DNA from: Meconema thalassinum
Lineage: Eukaryota; Arthropoda; Insecta; Orthoptera; Tettigoniidae
Assembly (NCBI GenBank): GCA_946902985.2
Contig: OX336388.2
Coordinates: forward strand, 1,700,443,978-1,700,507,977
Direction: 5' to 3'
Length of the DNA stretch: 64,000 bases
The stretch's first letter is position 1, and every line of letters starts with the position of its first letter. Positions 30,011 through 41,345 of this stretch are shown piece after piece. A program made the position numbers and the translations under genes. Below the pieces are notes generated by a model. The model saw only the letters and a list, made by a program, of their open reading frames with translations, did not search any database and was not told the DNA's origin.

Positions 30011-30375
30011 TATTGTTGTTGTTGATTCATTTGAAGGGCTTGGCTATCGTGGTCATTTAGGCTCGTGTATGTGAGAGGGGGGGGGGGATTTTTTGGTAAC
30101 CTGTTTTATTATGATGGCTGTATAAATTGTGTATTTGTAAAGCAGGTGGGGATTGGGTAGGAGGCGGCCGTGGACTTGGCATTTGCCCAGAGTAGAAGTG
30201 GGAAACCTCAGAAAACCACTCCCATGAACCCACCTCTTCTCACTTTTCCCTAATGAGGCTGAGTGTACCCCGTTCCAGTCCTCATACCAGAATGACATTT
30301 CTTGGCTGAGCTGGGAATCGAACCCCGACCTCGAGGTGACAGCCAAGAATGCTAGCCACTGCACCACGAGGTGGT
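30011..30375 (-). repeat. tRNA-derived SINE, family A (minus), with 14-bp target duplication
   Basis: cagcaacattaaca at 29997-30010 and cagcaacataaaca at 30376-30389 flank the element (one mismatch). Head with B box GGGGTTCGATTCCC at the right end, core gtgggaaacctcagaaaacc, and a CAA-rich tail at the left. Confidence 0.9.
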
Positions 30376-30389
30376 CAGCAACATAAACA

Positions 30390-31145
30390 GTCTCTACCTG
30401 CAGAATAGTGTTGAGATCAGTGCTCCACGGCTAAGTTCGTTCTGGTATTGACTGAGCTGATTCTCGAGATAAACTTTAGGTCAAGGTGCGCGTTTCATTT
30501 TTTCTTTGCATATATTTCTATCCCTAACTATTGCCGTTTCCACACGGTCAAATGCCAACTAACTGCATCAGGATTCGATCGTATTACGTATAACTTACAC
30601 CATGCATCCGGCTAATTTCTGTATGTAGCCACTAGTGGGGATATGAAGCTTACTAGTTGCTTGACCTAGTCTTCTTACTCTCTTTTGAATGACTCCTGGA
30701 TACCTTTCTTCTATTGCAGATTAGCAATCATACCCGTTGTTGGTCGGTTCATTTATGAAACTTTTGTAGTTGTACGGTTGTATTTGTCTATCACCACTGT
30801 CTGTCAGCCCCTCTTCCCCGACTTTCAATAGCTGAAATCAAGTTGCGGAACTTGATAATGTAGGATGTATGAAACTGTAATGGACTGCCATGAAATATGT
30901 AGGCTACTGTATAATGAAAATGAAAGTTCATAAACTTTGTCTCTAAGGTATGGTTCACGGAGCTCCATTCCATCTCTAAGACTTGAAATTAATGCGCCGA
31001 AGGAGCCAGGAATCGAACACAGGACCTTTGGGACGAGATCATAATGCATACCCCAAGAACATTAATTAAACATTTTCCTCCAATCAATATAAATTATATT
31101 CAAATCAGTAGGCTAAATGTTTCGGTCCAGCAAATTACAATTAAA
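30390..31145. other. non-coding stretch
   Basis: No gene seen. Near 31000-31040 caggaatcgaacacagg is a decayed tRNA-like B box on the minus strand, perhaps an old SINE. Confidence 0.35.
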
Positions 31146-31159
31146 CATTAAGAAATTAA

Positions 31160-31526
31160 AACTCAGCAATATTTCTAGGTTTGTGCCGTGTGTTGTGTGG
31201 GGTTTCGCCTAGGACACCAAGCTGGTTCACCAGTGGGCTCTCGGTGTGCCCGCCCGGACCCCCACAGGAGTAGCGACCTGCGCGCTACCTTCCTTTATAT
31301 AGAGTGCAACTGCACCTCTGACCTGCGAGAACTAAAAGCTCAAGCAGCAATAACTTCTCTATGAAGGCTTCCAAAAAGATGGTATATTGGCTTTGACGGC
31401 CAGTGAATTAAAACTCAGCAATTCTTCTAGGTTTGTGCCGTGTGTTGTGTGGGGTTTCGCCTAGGACACCAAGCTGGCTCATCAGCGGGCTCTTGGTGTC
31501 CCCGCTTTTAGTGAAAGCCAATATAC
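31160..31526. mobile_element. unclassified repeat element with 14-bp flanking direct repeats
   Basis: Exact 14-bp direct repeats cattaagaaattaa at 31146-31159 and 31527-31540 flank 367 bp. Inside, a ~100-bp segment starting ctcagcaat(a/t)(t/c)ttctagg occurs twice in direct orientation (31162-31250 and 31413-31502). The right part also has an inverted pair tggtatattggcttt (31389-31403) and aaagccaatatacca (31514-31528). The same segment forms the inverted termini of 52955-53325. Confidence 0.7.
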
Positions 31527-31684
31527 CATTAAGAAATTAATTTAATGATACTAATGAGATATTAAATTAAGTAAAACATATACAGGATGATATGAAGAAA
31601 CTGGAAAACAAATAAGAACGATGAAAATATAAGATCTAATGGGTAAGTATTTTTGTCAAATGTTAGAATCAATATGTAATAGAA

Positions 31685-33030
31685 TACACTGGAGGAAAAT
31701 AATATCCCAACCCCAAGAAGGGGTTGGGCTAGATTAACGAACGTTGGTAGGCGTGTTTATACATCTGAAGTATGACATTGATTCAAATTTCCCGCAAAAC
31801 GCATTAGCGTGGCGCTAGTAGTGGCCCCATGACGTTGCACATCAGGTTTGCTTTAAATACGGGCTGTACTGTGCGTTTCAACGAGGCCGTGTAATAGGGC
31901 TACGCGAAGGTGGAATTTCCTTCCGCGCTATTGCAGAACGACTTGGCAGGAATGTCTCCACTGTGCATGCGTGCAGGCAGCAGTGGTCACGAGAAGGTAC
32001 GGTCGCAAGAAGATCGGGCTCTGAACGTCCCCGTGGCACCACCGAGAGGGAGGACCGCCGTATTCAGCGTATGGTTTTGGCGCATCGGACGGCGTCTGGA
32101 GCAGCAATTCGAGCGGCAGTTGGCACCACATTGACGCAACGAACTGTTCGAAATCAGTTACTTGAAGGACAGCTCTGAGCCAGACACCCTGTGGCGTGCA
32201 TTCTACTTACCCCAAACCACCGCAGTCTGCGACTTCAGTGGTGTCAAGAGAGAGCTCATTGGAGGATGGAGTGGAGGTCCTTTGTGTTTCCGTTGAAAGC
32301 CGATTCTGCCTTGGTGCCAGTGATGGCCGTGTGTTGGTTAGAAGGAGGCCAGGTGAGCGCCTGCACCTGTCTTCGGCGTCGACAAACTGGACCTACACCC
32401 GGCGTTTTGGCCTATGACAGCAGGAGCACTCTCGTGGTTACCCCACGGTGATTGCAGATGAGTGCCTCCATCTGGTGATTCGACCTGTTGTGCTGCCATT
32501 CATGAACAGCATACCCGGGGTTGTTTTCCAACAGGACAACACACGCCCCCCATGCCGCTGTTGTAATCCAATATGCTCTACAGAGTGTCGAGATGCTGCC
32601 TCGGCCTGCTCAATTCCCCGATCTGTCGCCAATCGATCACGCGAGCACGCAAGGGACATCAATGGACGACAACTCCAGCGTCATCCACAAACGGTATTAA
32701 CTGTCCCTGTATTGACCGACCAAGTGCAACAGGCACGGAACTCCCCCACAACTTCCGGCACCTGTACGACACAATGCATGCATATTTGCATGCCTATATT
32801 CAATAGTCCGGCGATTATACCGATTATTAATGGACCAGCATGGCACATTTGTGATGGCTTTTCTCGCGCGGACATTAACATGTTGTCTTGTACCTTTAAT
32901 CAAATGAATATGTTACCTCTCCAAATATATTACGGAAATTTTCTATTTCTATTAGATTGGTTGTAGGGAATATTGAATTGATTTTCAATATGAGAAGTAT
33001 TTATTTGATTATAAAAAGTACTCCACCGAG
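31685..33030 (+). mobile_element. Tc1-like DNA transposon relic
   Basis: The left end reads TACACTGGAGGAAAA and the right end, inverted, reads CACTCGGTGGAG; the similarity is partial, so the termini are approximate. A decayed transposase lies inside. Confidence 0.6.
31870..32806 (+). pseudogene. Tc1/Bari-like transposase pseudogene
   Basis: The N-terminal paired-like helix-turn-helix region is readable from about 31873 to 32178 (GLREGGISFRAIAERLGRNVS, written here as the part covering the HTH; then REGTVARRSGSERPRGTT). Later pieces in shifted frames: VESRFCLGASDGRV where the first catalytic Asp of SDESRF is expected, FQQDNTRP carrying the second Asp, and a PIDHA piece where PIEHAW with the third acidic residue is expected. 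Several frame shifts and stops are present. Transposases of this family cut and paste at TA sites in the nucleus; this copy cannot. Confidence 0.82.
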
Positions 33031-33529
33031 TGAAATATGCTGCACGTGCTCTTTCCGTGTTCATGCCCCGAGCCAGGCATGAGGGCAGGTTCCGTGATCA
33101 CCACTGCCCTAGACCTCATTAGGTGACTAAGAGAGACATTTTAATTATTTACGGCACTACTTGTGATGTTTGATTGGTTAGGAAGTTGATCTTGTACCCG
33201 ACTGACATGTTCTCTTGATGGGAAGTATTTAGTAACCTCAAGGGTGTGGTTTAATGCCAAGCGGCCATTGACGGTAATGGTGTGAACTTGAGTTGCGCGG
33301 TCAGTTTACGATCAAGTTTGGGGCGCACTCCTACCATTTCTGAACTTCATTACACCACCGACTGGTACGGGACCACCAAATTATCTGCGCGTGTGATGTA
33401 GCAAAGGACAAGTTCTTGTTGGAGTGGAACAGAGAAGAATTGGCATCGGAATTCAAATTAAAGGTCCTGCAAGATTAAATTTCGTGGTCATCATAATGTG
33501 TTGTTAACTGTTCTTTGTACATAAAGAAG
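33031..33529. other. non-coding stretch
   Basis: No gene or clear repeat recognised. Confidence 0.3.
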
Positions 33530-33722
33530 GAAGGTATGAAGGGATATCGTAGTTTTACATGATAGTTAATCTCGTGATCATTAGCCATGGGACCTCCTTT
33601 TTTTAACGTGGAATCCAAACCTCTGGATGTGACATTTCACCTTGAAAACCTAACATGCATCAACCGAGAATCGAACCTGGTACACTCTGGAAACTAATGC
33701 GCTATCATGCTCCCTTGCATTC
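33530..33722 (-). repeat. tRNA-derived SINE, family C (minus)
   Basis: The head with B box (ggttcgattctcgg inverted at about 33665-33680) is at the right. The body acgtggaatccaaacctc and tagttttac segments match 45548-45675. Confidence 0.7.
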
Positions 33723-33845
33723 TTCTAGCTTGGATATGAATTCTGTAAAGTCTGTTCCCCATGTTAAGTCCGAACTGTATTTTATTTCAATATGTGGTCG
33801 AGTTGGGGTGGTATGGAATCCTGTGACACACCAGCAGTCAGTATT

Positions 33846-33848
<3 letters not shown>

Positions 33849-33885
<37 letters not shown>
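33849..33885. repeat. (AAT)n microsatellite
   Basis: About 12 consecutive AAT units. Confidence 0.95.
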
Positions 33886-33954
33886 TGATGGATTTAACTT
33901 CCCTCTTAACTACTGTAACTATTTAGTATTCCCTTACACCCTGTATTACTTTGA

Positions 33955-34629
33955 TATACTAATAAAATTAAAAAATGAACCCACTTTACCAAAATTACGC
34001 TTGTGCGATTCCCCAATCGAATTCCAAGAATCAGTTAAAGATCTAGGCGTTATTATAGATGAACATCTTTCTTGGACGCAGAACGTCTGCAATGTTTCCA
34101 GAAAAGTATTTTCCGCACTGAATTCACTTAAAAAATTCTGGAATATTTTCTCTCATGTAGGCCTATTAAAAGAACGACTTGTTTCCTCCCTTATATTGCC
34201 TCATTTTGATTACTGCGATGTGGTGTACAAAGATCTGACTGTTACTCAAGACTAACTCCAACATGCACAAAATGCCTGTGTACGCTACATATGCAAATTA
34301 CTGTATTATGACCATGTCACACCCGTTTATGAGCAACGTAACTGGTTACGTCTAAGTAACGCCGCGACCTCCATTCATTATGCCTTCTTCAACAAATACT
34401 CTCCAGCTTACTTGCATTCTCAGTTTCACCACCTCTCTTACGAGCATAGTCTTGGAACACGGTCAAAAAACGACATTCTCATGCTCATACCCATACACCG
34501 CACAGTACGCTATACCAACTCCTTCGTAGTTGCTACTGCACGACTGTGGAACAATGTGCCACTCTCTGACAGAGGAGCAACCCCGTCCAGCTTCAAGCAG
34601 GGTTGCCAGCAGTACATAATCACTAAGTA
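33955..34629 (+). pseudogene. LINE reverse transcriptase C-terminal fragment (CR1/Jockey-like)
   Basis: The frame encodes the RT thumb and tail: VKDLGVIIDEHLSW (conserved K-x-LGV-x-D), LILPHFDYCDVVY, then after a TAA at 34253-34255 the same frame continues LQHAQNACVRYIC, ...RTVRYTNSFVVATARLWN..., SSFKQGCQQYI and a final stop at 34628-34630. This order is typical of CR1/Jockey LINE C-termini. The element is 5'-truncated. Its 3' UTR resumes at 34961 after a SINE insertion and ends near 35445 with gagagggcccaatggccc and a CTAT-rich tail. Confidence 0.82.
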
Positions 34630-34632
34630 GAT
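34622..34632. repeat. target-site duplication actaagtagat (left) of SINE-B
   Basis: Exact 11-bp copy of 34950-34960. Confidence 0.9.
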
Positions 34633-34949
34633 TTTTTTTGTCGTGTAGCCTCCTGAGAGGCCGAGTGCAGGTCTTTCTAGTCGACGCCCGTGGGCAACCT
34701 GCGCGTCGGGATGAGAGATGGAATTGAGGAGGATGAATGAAACTGGGCAAGGATGTGGAAGGAAACGGCCGTGGCCTGCCAGAAGGTACTGTCCCAGCAT
34801 TTGCCTGGTGTTGAAAATGGGAAACCACGGAAAACCATTTCAAGGACAGCCGACGGTGGGGCTCGAACCCACGCGTCTACCGAGTCAGCAGAGAGCTTGG
34901 CACCATGACCTAACGCTGCGCTTTAGCCAGCGTAGCCACTACTGTCGGT
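34633..34949 (-). repeat. tRNA-derived SINE, family B (minus), inside LINE
   Basis: The poly-T at the left (poly-A tail on the minus strand) and the tRNA-like head at the right, with B box GGGTTCGAGCCCC, define the ends. The core atgggaaaccacggaaaacca matches family A. Exact 11-bp duplication. Confidence 0.93.
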
Positions 34950-34960
34950 ACTAAGTAGAT

Positions 34961-35457
34961 GACAGTTGAACTCTACACTAATTCTTATATTCTTATATCG
35001 TATTACATATATTCAATCTTTCCAATTCTCACTGTCTTATTTACTCTCTGTTTAGACGTCTAAGTAACCTTCTTCATCCATTCAATATACACTGCATAAC
35101 TAGTCTCGCTCATAAGTCAGTAATGACTAATCATCATCATCATCATCATCATCATCATGTCTATATTTTATCAGTATTTCGTTTCGTTACTCTAATTTTT
35201 AACTTACTTCTAAGTATCTTACTTATTCACACTAGCATTAAATTAAATTAGCAATACTCCAATTTCCTGCCTATACCAAACTAATCTGTTTTATAAGTAT
35301 TTTATATTGTATCAACATTGTATTATTGTTACATTTAAGTAGTATGTGTCTTGTCTTGTTCATTAGGTATCAATTGAATAATCTTGTTAGATGGAAGAGA
35401 GGGCCCAATGGCCCTAATCTTACCAGACAAAATAAATCTATCTATCTATCATCTAGA
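34961..35457 (+). repeat. LINE 3' UTR continuation
   Basis: Non-coding; contains (ATC)n at 35131-35158 and ends in a CTAT tail at about 35437-35450. Confidence 0.6.
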
Positions 35458-35791
35458 AGAAGAAGAAAATCCACTACCTGCTTCCAGTCTCCGACCGGGT
35501 CAGGAATGGAATGAATGAAGCCCCCATCTAGCGACGAGGATATGAACTGTGCCGACTGCCGAAGTCTGTCGCACTCCTCTGGGACAATGATTAAATGAAT
35601 GACAGATGAAATGAAATGATAATGGAGAGTGTTGCTGGAATGAAATATTGACAGGGAAAACCGGAGTACCCGGAGAAAAACCCGTCTGCCTCCGTTTTGT
35701 CCAGCACAGATCTCACATGGAGTGACCGGGATATGAACCACGGATCCAGCGGTGAGAGGCCGGCGTGCTGCCGCCTAAGCCACGGAGGCTC
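35458..35791 (-). repeat. tRNA-derived SINE, family D (minus), in the LINE tail
   Basis: 12-bp exact duplication ctatcatctaga at 35446-35457 and 35792-35803. AAG-repeat tail (CTT on the minus strand) at the left; head with a degenerate B box (ccgtggttcatatcccgg inverted) at the right. Confidence 0.88.
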
Positions 35792-35803
35792 CTATCATCT
35801 AGA

Positions 35804-36110
35804 GAAAACAGCAAAAGGTTGAAACTTCAGTACTTGTATCTGCCAAATAATACGAGTACATGTACTAAGTTAGATACTGTTGTTTTAAGGGGCGGAACAG
35901 TGAGGTCATCTGTCCCTAACCCGTACTGATTCCAACAAGTTAATGAGAGCCTAATTTTAGTATTTCATTGAATTCACCCCACGGGTGCTTCAGCCCATCG
36001 GCCTGAGTGGTTAAAGGCTGGCCTTCAAAACCTAAGGTAGTGAATTCAACCTCGGTTCAGTCCGATGGTTTTAAAGATCCCTCCTGGACAAATTTAGACA
36101 CCCCAGCGTC
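35804..36110 (+). repeat. tRNA-Leu-like SINE fragment
   Basis: cggcctgagtggttaaaggc (A box) followed by ggttcagtccgatgg (B box-like) at 35999-36066. The preceding ttgttttaaggggcgg (35879-35894) recurs at about 63268-63283, probably the tail of another family. Confidence 0.5.
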
Positions 36111-36137
36111 TGTAAAGCAAAAAATGACGTTAAACAC

Positions 36138-36660
36138 ATTGTTGTTTGAGTCCTCAGTCTTTTGACTCGTTTGATGCAGCTCTCCCTGTCCTGCGCTAAT
36201 CGTTTTATCTCTACATAGCTACCACACCCTACATCCGAGGCAATCAGTTTAACATATTCTAACCTTGGTCTACCCCTACAGTTCTTGTCCTCGACCCTTC
36301 CTTCCATAACTAAGCTTGCTATTCCTGGGTGTCTTAGTATGTGTCCTACCAACCTATCTCTTCTCTTCATTAGCATTCGCCAGGAACATCTCTCCTCTCC
36401 CACTAGTCCTAATACCTCTTCCTTTGTAACCCTATCTACCCATCTGATCTTCATCATTCTCCTGTAACACCACATTTCAAACGCTTCAATTCTCTTTTCT
36501 GCTGCACCATTAGTCCAAATTTCACTTCCATGGAGTGCCACGCTCCAGACAAAGGCCTTCAAAAATGACTTCCTAATGCCTAAATCTATATTCGATGGCA
36601 ACAGATTCCTTTTCTGTAGAAATGCTTTCCTTGCCTGAGCTAATCTACTTTTTATATCCT
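36138..36660 (-). pseudogene. 5'-truncated LINE, 3' end (copy 2)
   Basis: Best preserved copy of the LINE. The minus-strand frame from 36601 down encodes IRKSFLKAFVWSVALHGSE, EAFEMWCYRRMMKIRWVDRV, VGHILRHPGIAS, NCRGRPRLEYV and EIKRLAQDRE, the region after the RT domain in many insect endonuclease-RT LINEs. The frame is open for 176 codons; the last residues are out of the conserved frame. It shares its 3' terminus with copies 1 and 3. Confidence 0.85.
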
Positions 36661-38654
36661 CATTACATTACATTAAATTATTATTATTGATCCGGTACTA
36701 CGTTATTAACGGACCGATGAGATACGAGATGCTGTATAGTCTGCCATCTGTAGGTTAATTTTTGAAGCGCAACCTGTTCTGGTGTAAATAAAACGCGCCC
36801 GCTGTGGAGTTTGTTCTCTGGCTCTATGGAACTCGACTGCAGTTATTGTTATGTCGAGAGAATCGTGTTGACAGTGAAAGAATTGAGGGTCGGAGACATA
36901 ACTTGTAAGGCTGTGTCCCAAAGCTGCATTTTCAGCCGAAGTGAACTAGATTGTCGACTAATATTCCGGATATGACGTCACAAGTCGTGATCCAACGGTG
37001 CTTAGCACATAGCAATCAAGTCTGTAGTAGCTAGTAAACGAAAATGTATGCTAGATTGGCCGACTTGTCGACTTGTACAAGGAAGTTATAGAAAATGTAG
37101 GTTATCTTTGTTTTTTGACTTGATTATTAATCCTCTTTGCTTGGGACATTGCTTATACTCTGCCATCAACCGTGCTTCAACCCACGTGCTGTGTTGCGCT
37201 GTCTTGATCTTGATCTTGATTTAATTTCTTAAGTTAATTATGGACAGTTGTTTTGCTGAAAACTCTCTTCCCGTGGAAAGCAGAAATGGTGCGGAATTTA
37301 AATGTAAGAGCTTACAAGGAGTAGCAGATCACCGCCATCTTGAGTGTTGGATTGGTACCAGCATGTAAGCCCAGTGCGTTTCAGATCACAAGTCTATGAA
37401 GGTGGCTGTGATCAATCACACATGTCCCAAAGCGACGGGATTCTGGTGGCTATTGATACCACAGCTAAAAAGGGCAGGAAAATTGAATTATTATTATAAT
37501 GTAATATCATCGAGAACATCCAGAACGTCGTTTGTAAGCTAAGTGTCATATTTTATCTTGAAGCCTATTATCAAAGAGTGAAGTGTAATATGCAGTAGAG
37601 CAAATAACGTCATGTCCTCCCTTCTTTTGGTGATAGTATGTCCCTAGATCCTTCGGTATTTAAGTTAGATTGGAGATTGTAATTGTTTTTGGTTATACTG
37701 GCTGGTATATTGTCCTCCCCTTTTGTATACCTAGCGGGGATTTCATTTATTTAGGTTCATTGCCGTTGCTGTCCATGCTTTGTTTTTCTTGGTGTTATAT
37801 TTCTGTCCGTGTTTTTTCTCTTTGTTCGTCATGAAACGTGATTGTAATTATGGGAGGTATTTCTTATTAATTTCTACTCCTTGTAATAGAATGGGATGTT
37901 ACAAGGGTCTTTAGGGGTTAGTAATTTTAAGTTAGCGTATCTGGGGCCTTGACGAAGGAGGATGTGTGTTCGTGCATCAGATGACTTTCTGTCGTTATCT
38001 GCATAGTCGGAACACTCATCAATTATTATTTGTTTATGTTTTAGGGTTATTAAGGATGGCCGAGTAGGTTTTTCTTATTTCCTTAAGGACTGGGCTGACA
38101 TATTAATATGTATGTGTCGAAAGACTTTTCACTGTATAATCACGTTTCTAGACATGTGTTTAAGGGTGGGTTAACGTCTTTGTTTAAGTGGGAGCTTGAC
38201 CGAAAGTTGAGGGTCATTTTTGGGTTTGTCGTTGTTCCTTTCGGTCGAGAAACAACGCGTGTACTCTTTAGGTTTATTGAATGAGGTATATCGATTATTC
38301 GTGCGGTTGGTGATATGTGTATTTATGGCAAGTACCCCGGGACTGTGATGGATGCTCATTTTACATTCGGTAAGATAATCGAATCTCATACTTTCGTACG
38401 AGAAGAAAATTTATTCAGAGAGTTTATGAAGTCAGTTGCTGTTTTTTGAGGAGTTGTGATTTAGCTTCTTTTGGGTTGTCTATGTTTCTCTTTCTTTTAA
38501 TTCATGGTCGTCGTTGTGTAATACTGTAGTATGTGGATGATGTTTTGACCGATAGTTATCCGTTTACTGTAGTATTTGTTGGTGAGACAATTATTATTAT
38601 TGTTTGGCCTCTTAGTACCTTTTGTACGTTGGAATGTAGGATCATTCCATATTT
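36661..38654. other. non-coding stretch
   Basis: AT-rich, no gene supported; short ORFs have no recognisable motif. Near 37330 gatcaccgccatcttgag is a short motif of unknown origin. Confidence 0.35.
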
Positions 38655-39324
38655 ACAGTAACTTACTGATAAATGCTAAATCAGAAACATCTATGGATGT
38701 CGAATTGGCAGGTGAAAAGCTAAAGGAAGTAGGTGAGTTCTGTTACTTAGGAAGCAAAATAACTAGTGATGGACGAAGCAAAGAGGATATACTGTAAAAT
38801 GTAGGTTAGGATAGGCAAGGAAAACATTTCTACAGAAAAGGAATCTGTTGACATAAAATATAGATTTAGATATTAGGAAGTCATTTTTGAAGGCAGTTGT
38901 CTGGAGTGTGGCACCCTATGGAAGTGAAACTTGAACTGTTGGAGCAGCATAAAAGAGGGGAATTGAAGCGTTTGAAATGTGGTGTTACAGGAGAATGATG
39001 AAGATGAGATGGGTAGATAGGGTTACGAATGAAGAGATATTAAGACGAGTGGAAGAGGAGAGATGTTTCTGGCGACTGCTAATGAGATAGGTTGGTAGGA
39101 CACATACTAAGACACCCAGGAATAGCAAACTTAGTTATAGAAGGAAGGGTCGAGGATAAGAACTGTAGGGGTAGACCAAGGTTAGAATATGTTAAACAGA
39201 TTGCCTCGGATGTAGCGTGTGGTAGCTATGTAGAGATGAAACGATTAGCTCAGGACAGGGAAGCGTGGAGAGCTGCATCAAACCAGTCGAAAGACTGAAG
39301 ACTCAAACAACAACAACAACAATA
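38655..39324 (+). pseudogene. 5'-truncated LINE, 3' end (copy 3)
   Basis: Extends further 5' than the other copies: KLKEVGEFCYLGSKITSDGR is the RT thumb motif (YLGS). It then becomes broken, with GHILRHPGIAN and MKRLAQDREAW near the end, followed by (CAA)n. The plus-strand orientation is opposite to copies 1 and 2. Confidence 0.85.
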
Positions 39325-40143
39325 ATGAAATAGCGACCAAACCATCCATACCTGTTTGGAATTATAAATATTAAGAAAACAGGTAGTGTGATTGAATCAC
39401 ATTGTTTACAAAGAGTCTAGTCAATTGACATAGGCCTACATTTAGTAAAGCTGGGAACATCTACGCTAAATAGCCTAATATCAATCGTATTATAAACAAT
39501 CTGTATTAATTGCGAAACGTAGCTACTTCTGACATTTCGTTTTTTAATAATTACACACAAACGTAGAATTTGAAGACAGATTCATGAAGAATAAGCTTGT
39601 GATATAAGATGTAATATACATAAAGTGTAGAAATCGACGTCAATATTACGTGAGAAAATTAACATTGCAATGAAATGTTTAGTCACAGATCGCCAAATAT
39701 TACTGTAATCGTGGCTACTTTCATATATTCGTGATACCAATACCATCACCAACTTACCACACGACGCTTGGCTGCCTAACCTTGGAGACGCTCCCAATAA
39801 GTATTTTTATGGTCAGAGGGTCGGAGTTGGTGGTTTTTGACTCTTTGGAATTCTCAATAGCCGCTTTATCCTCTTAAATGTGCTTAGGATAATTTTGAGC
39901 CAATCGATTGTCCATATGATGTGACATTTTGCAAAATAAAGAAATTCTTCACAGAACAGATTCCGAAATAATTACTACGGTACTCGCATTTGTCTTATTT
40001 TTGCTGTGTACTTGTAGAATACACCACTTGTAAGGCAAATAAAAGAATACCTCACACGACTTGCTACAGTATTATTAGCCACGTGGCGCGGCGATTTTAG
40101 TACTTCCAGATGGCAGCACTATTACGTCACTCGAGGTCAGGCA
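39325..40143. other. non-coding stretch
   Basis: No gene or repeat recognised. Confidence 0.3.
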
Positions 40144-40151
40144 TTTGTTAG

Positions 40152-40721
40152 CAGTAACGTAGTCAGGATTTCATTTCGGGTGGGGAGATCTAAAGGAAAG
40201 TTAATTCCTCCCTCCCCACCACGCAATCATTGCAAACACTCATTGAAATTGATAGAACAAACGTATTTAAAATGTAGAGGGGAAAATGGGGGGACGGAGG
40301 GGGTAAAATGTGTTTAACTGTGTGTATGAACCTACGGTTCCAAATACAAACTATTCGAATCAATTGTACGATCCAGCCAACCTACAAGGTTGACAACGCT
40401 AGGCTTGCACGTGGCAGGCTTAGTTCATTTTACCAGAGACAGAATGGGTGCGGTTCACGCTGATGATCATACATTTACTAACACATGACAACAAATAGAA
40501 TTCTTATTATTCCTTACACGGTACGCCTTTGTTTCCAGCATAGGTTTGAAATATTATTTTATTATGGTATTTATCTACTTGAATTATTACTCATTAGTCG
40601 AAAATTGGGGGGTTTCGGACCTCCTGGACCTCCTTAGCTTAATGGTTAGATGCCCTTGTTGTCCCCCTCCCCCTTTAAAACAACAATCATCATTATCACC
40701 ATCCCCTTGGCTACGCCACTG
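40152..40721. mobile_element. hAT-like MITE
   Basis: The left end CAGTAACGTAGTCAGG and inverted right end CAGTGGCGTAGCCAAG form short TIRs of the CAGTGGCGTAGC type. The flanks tttgttag (40144-40151) and attgatag (40722-40729) agree at 6 of 8 bases, as expected for a decayed 8-bp duplication. No transposase. Confidence 0.65.
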
Positions 40722-40729
40722 ATTGATAG

Positions 40730-41059
40730 GCACAAATTGCCCTTCTTATTTCCAATGACATGTTGAACACTGTCGTCGCACTTGTTGTCTGGAAATCATT
40801 TTGAATATCAAACATTTATGATTTACCATAATATAGAAAGCCTTGATGCCATTTTTCAGTGTTGTCTTATTAACAGTTGAATGTTAGTCGGTCAGCACAA
40901 ATATATATGCACAAATGAATTGTACGGTAAATATTTATGATTCCACCGGGTAAAATCTACGTGTGTTCAATTATTGTTTGCACAGATGACATGTTTCGCT
41001 CGTCAAGCGAACATAATCAGATCTTCCACATTCAAATCATAGGCCTGCAAATATCATCA
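40730..41059. other. non-coding stretch
   Basis: Nothing recognised. Confidence 0.3.
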
Positions 41060-41345
41060 TCTTCATCATCATCATTAATTTCCGTCTCCAGTTTCCCGGG
41101 TGTGGTAAACAAGCGCTCTCTATTTCTTCCGATCGTGGTACACTATTTATTCTTGGAAATCGTCCCAGTTAAAACCGATCTTCTTCACCTCTGATCTTAC
41201 TGTCTCTATCCACCTTCTCCTTGGCCTTCCTCTTGGTCATTTTCTCTTATGTCCAGTTCGAAGTATTTTTAGCTGATCCTGTTTTGTCCATTCTTATAAC
41301 ATGACCATAACACTGAAGTCTACTGTACGTTTCCCTAGGAGTTGG
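41060..41345 (-). pseudogene. LINE C-terminal fragment (second family)
   Basis: The minus strand encodes CYGHVIRMDKTGSAKNTSNW, then KRKAKEKVDRDS-like residues with stops. GHVxRM...W...GRP is the usual tail of another insect endonuclease-RT LINE. Heavily decayed. Confidence 0.6.

Noticed and set aside
40937..41194. 85-codon plus-strand ORF
   Set aside because: It is antisense to the decayed LINE fragment at 41060-41345 and contains a TCA/ATC microsatellite.
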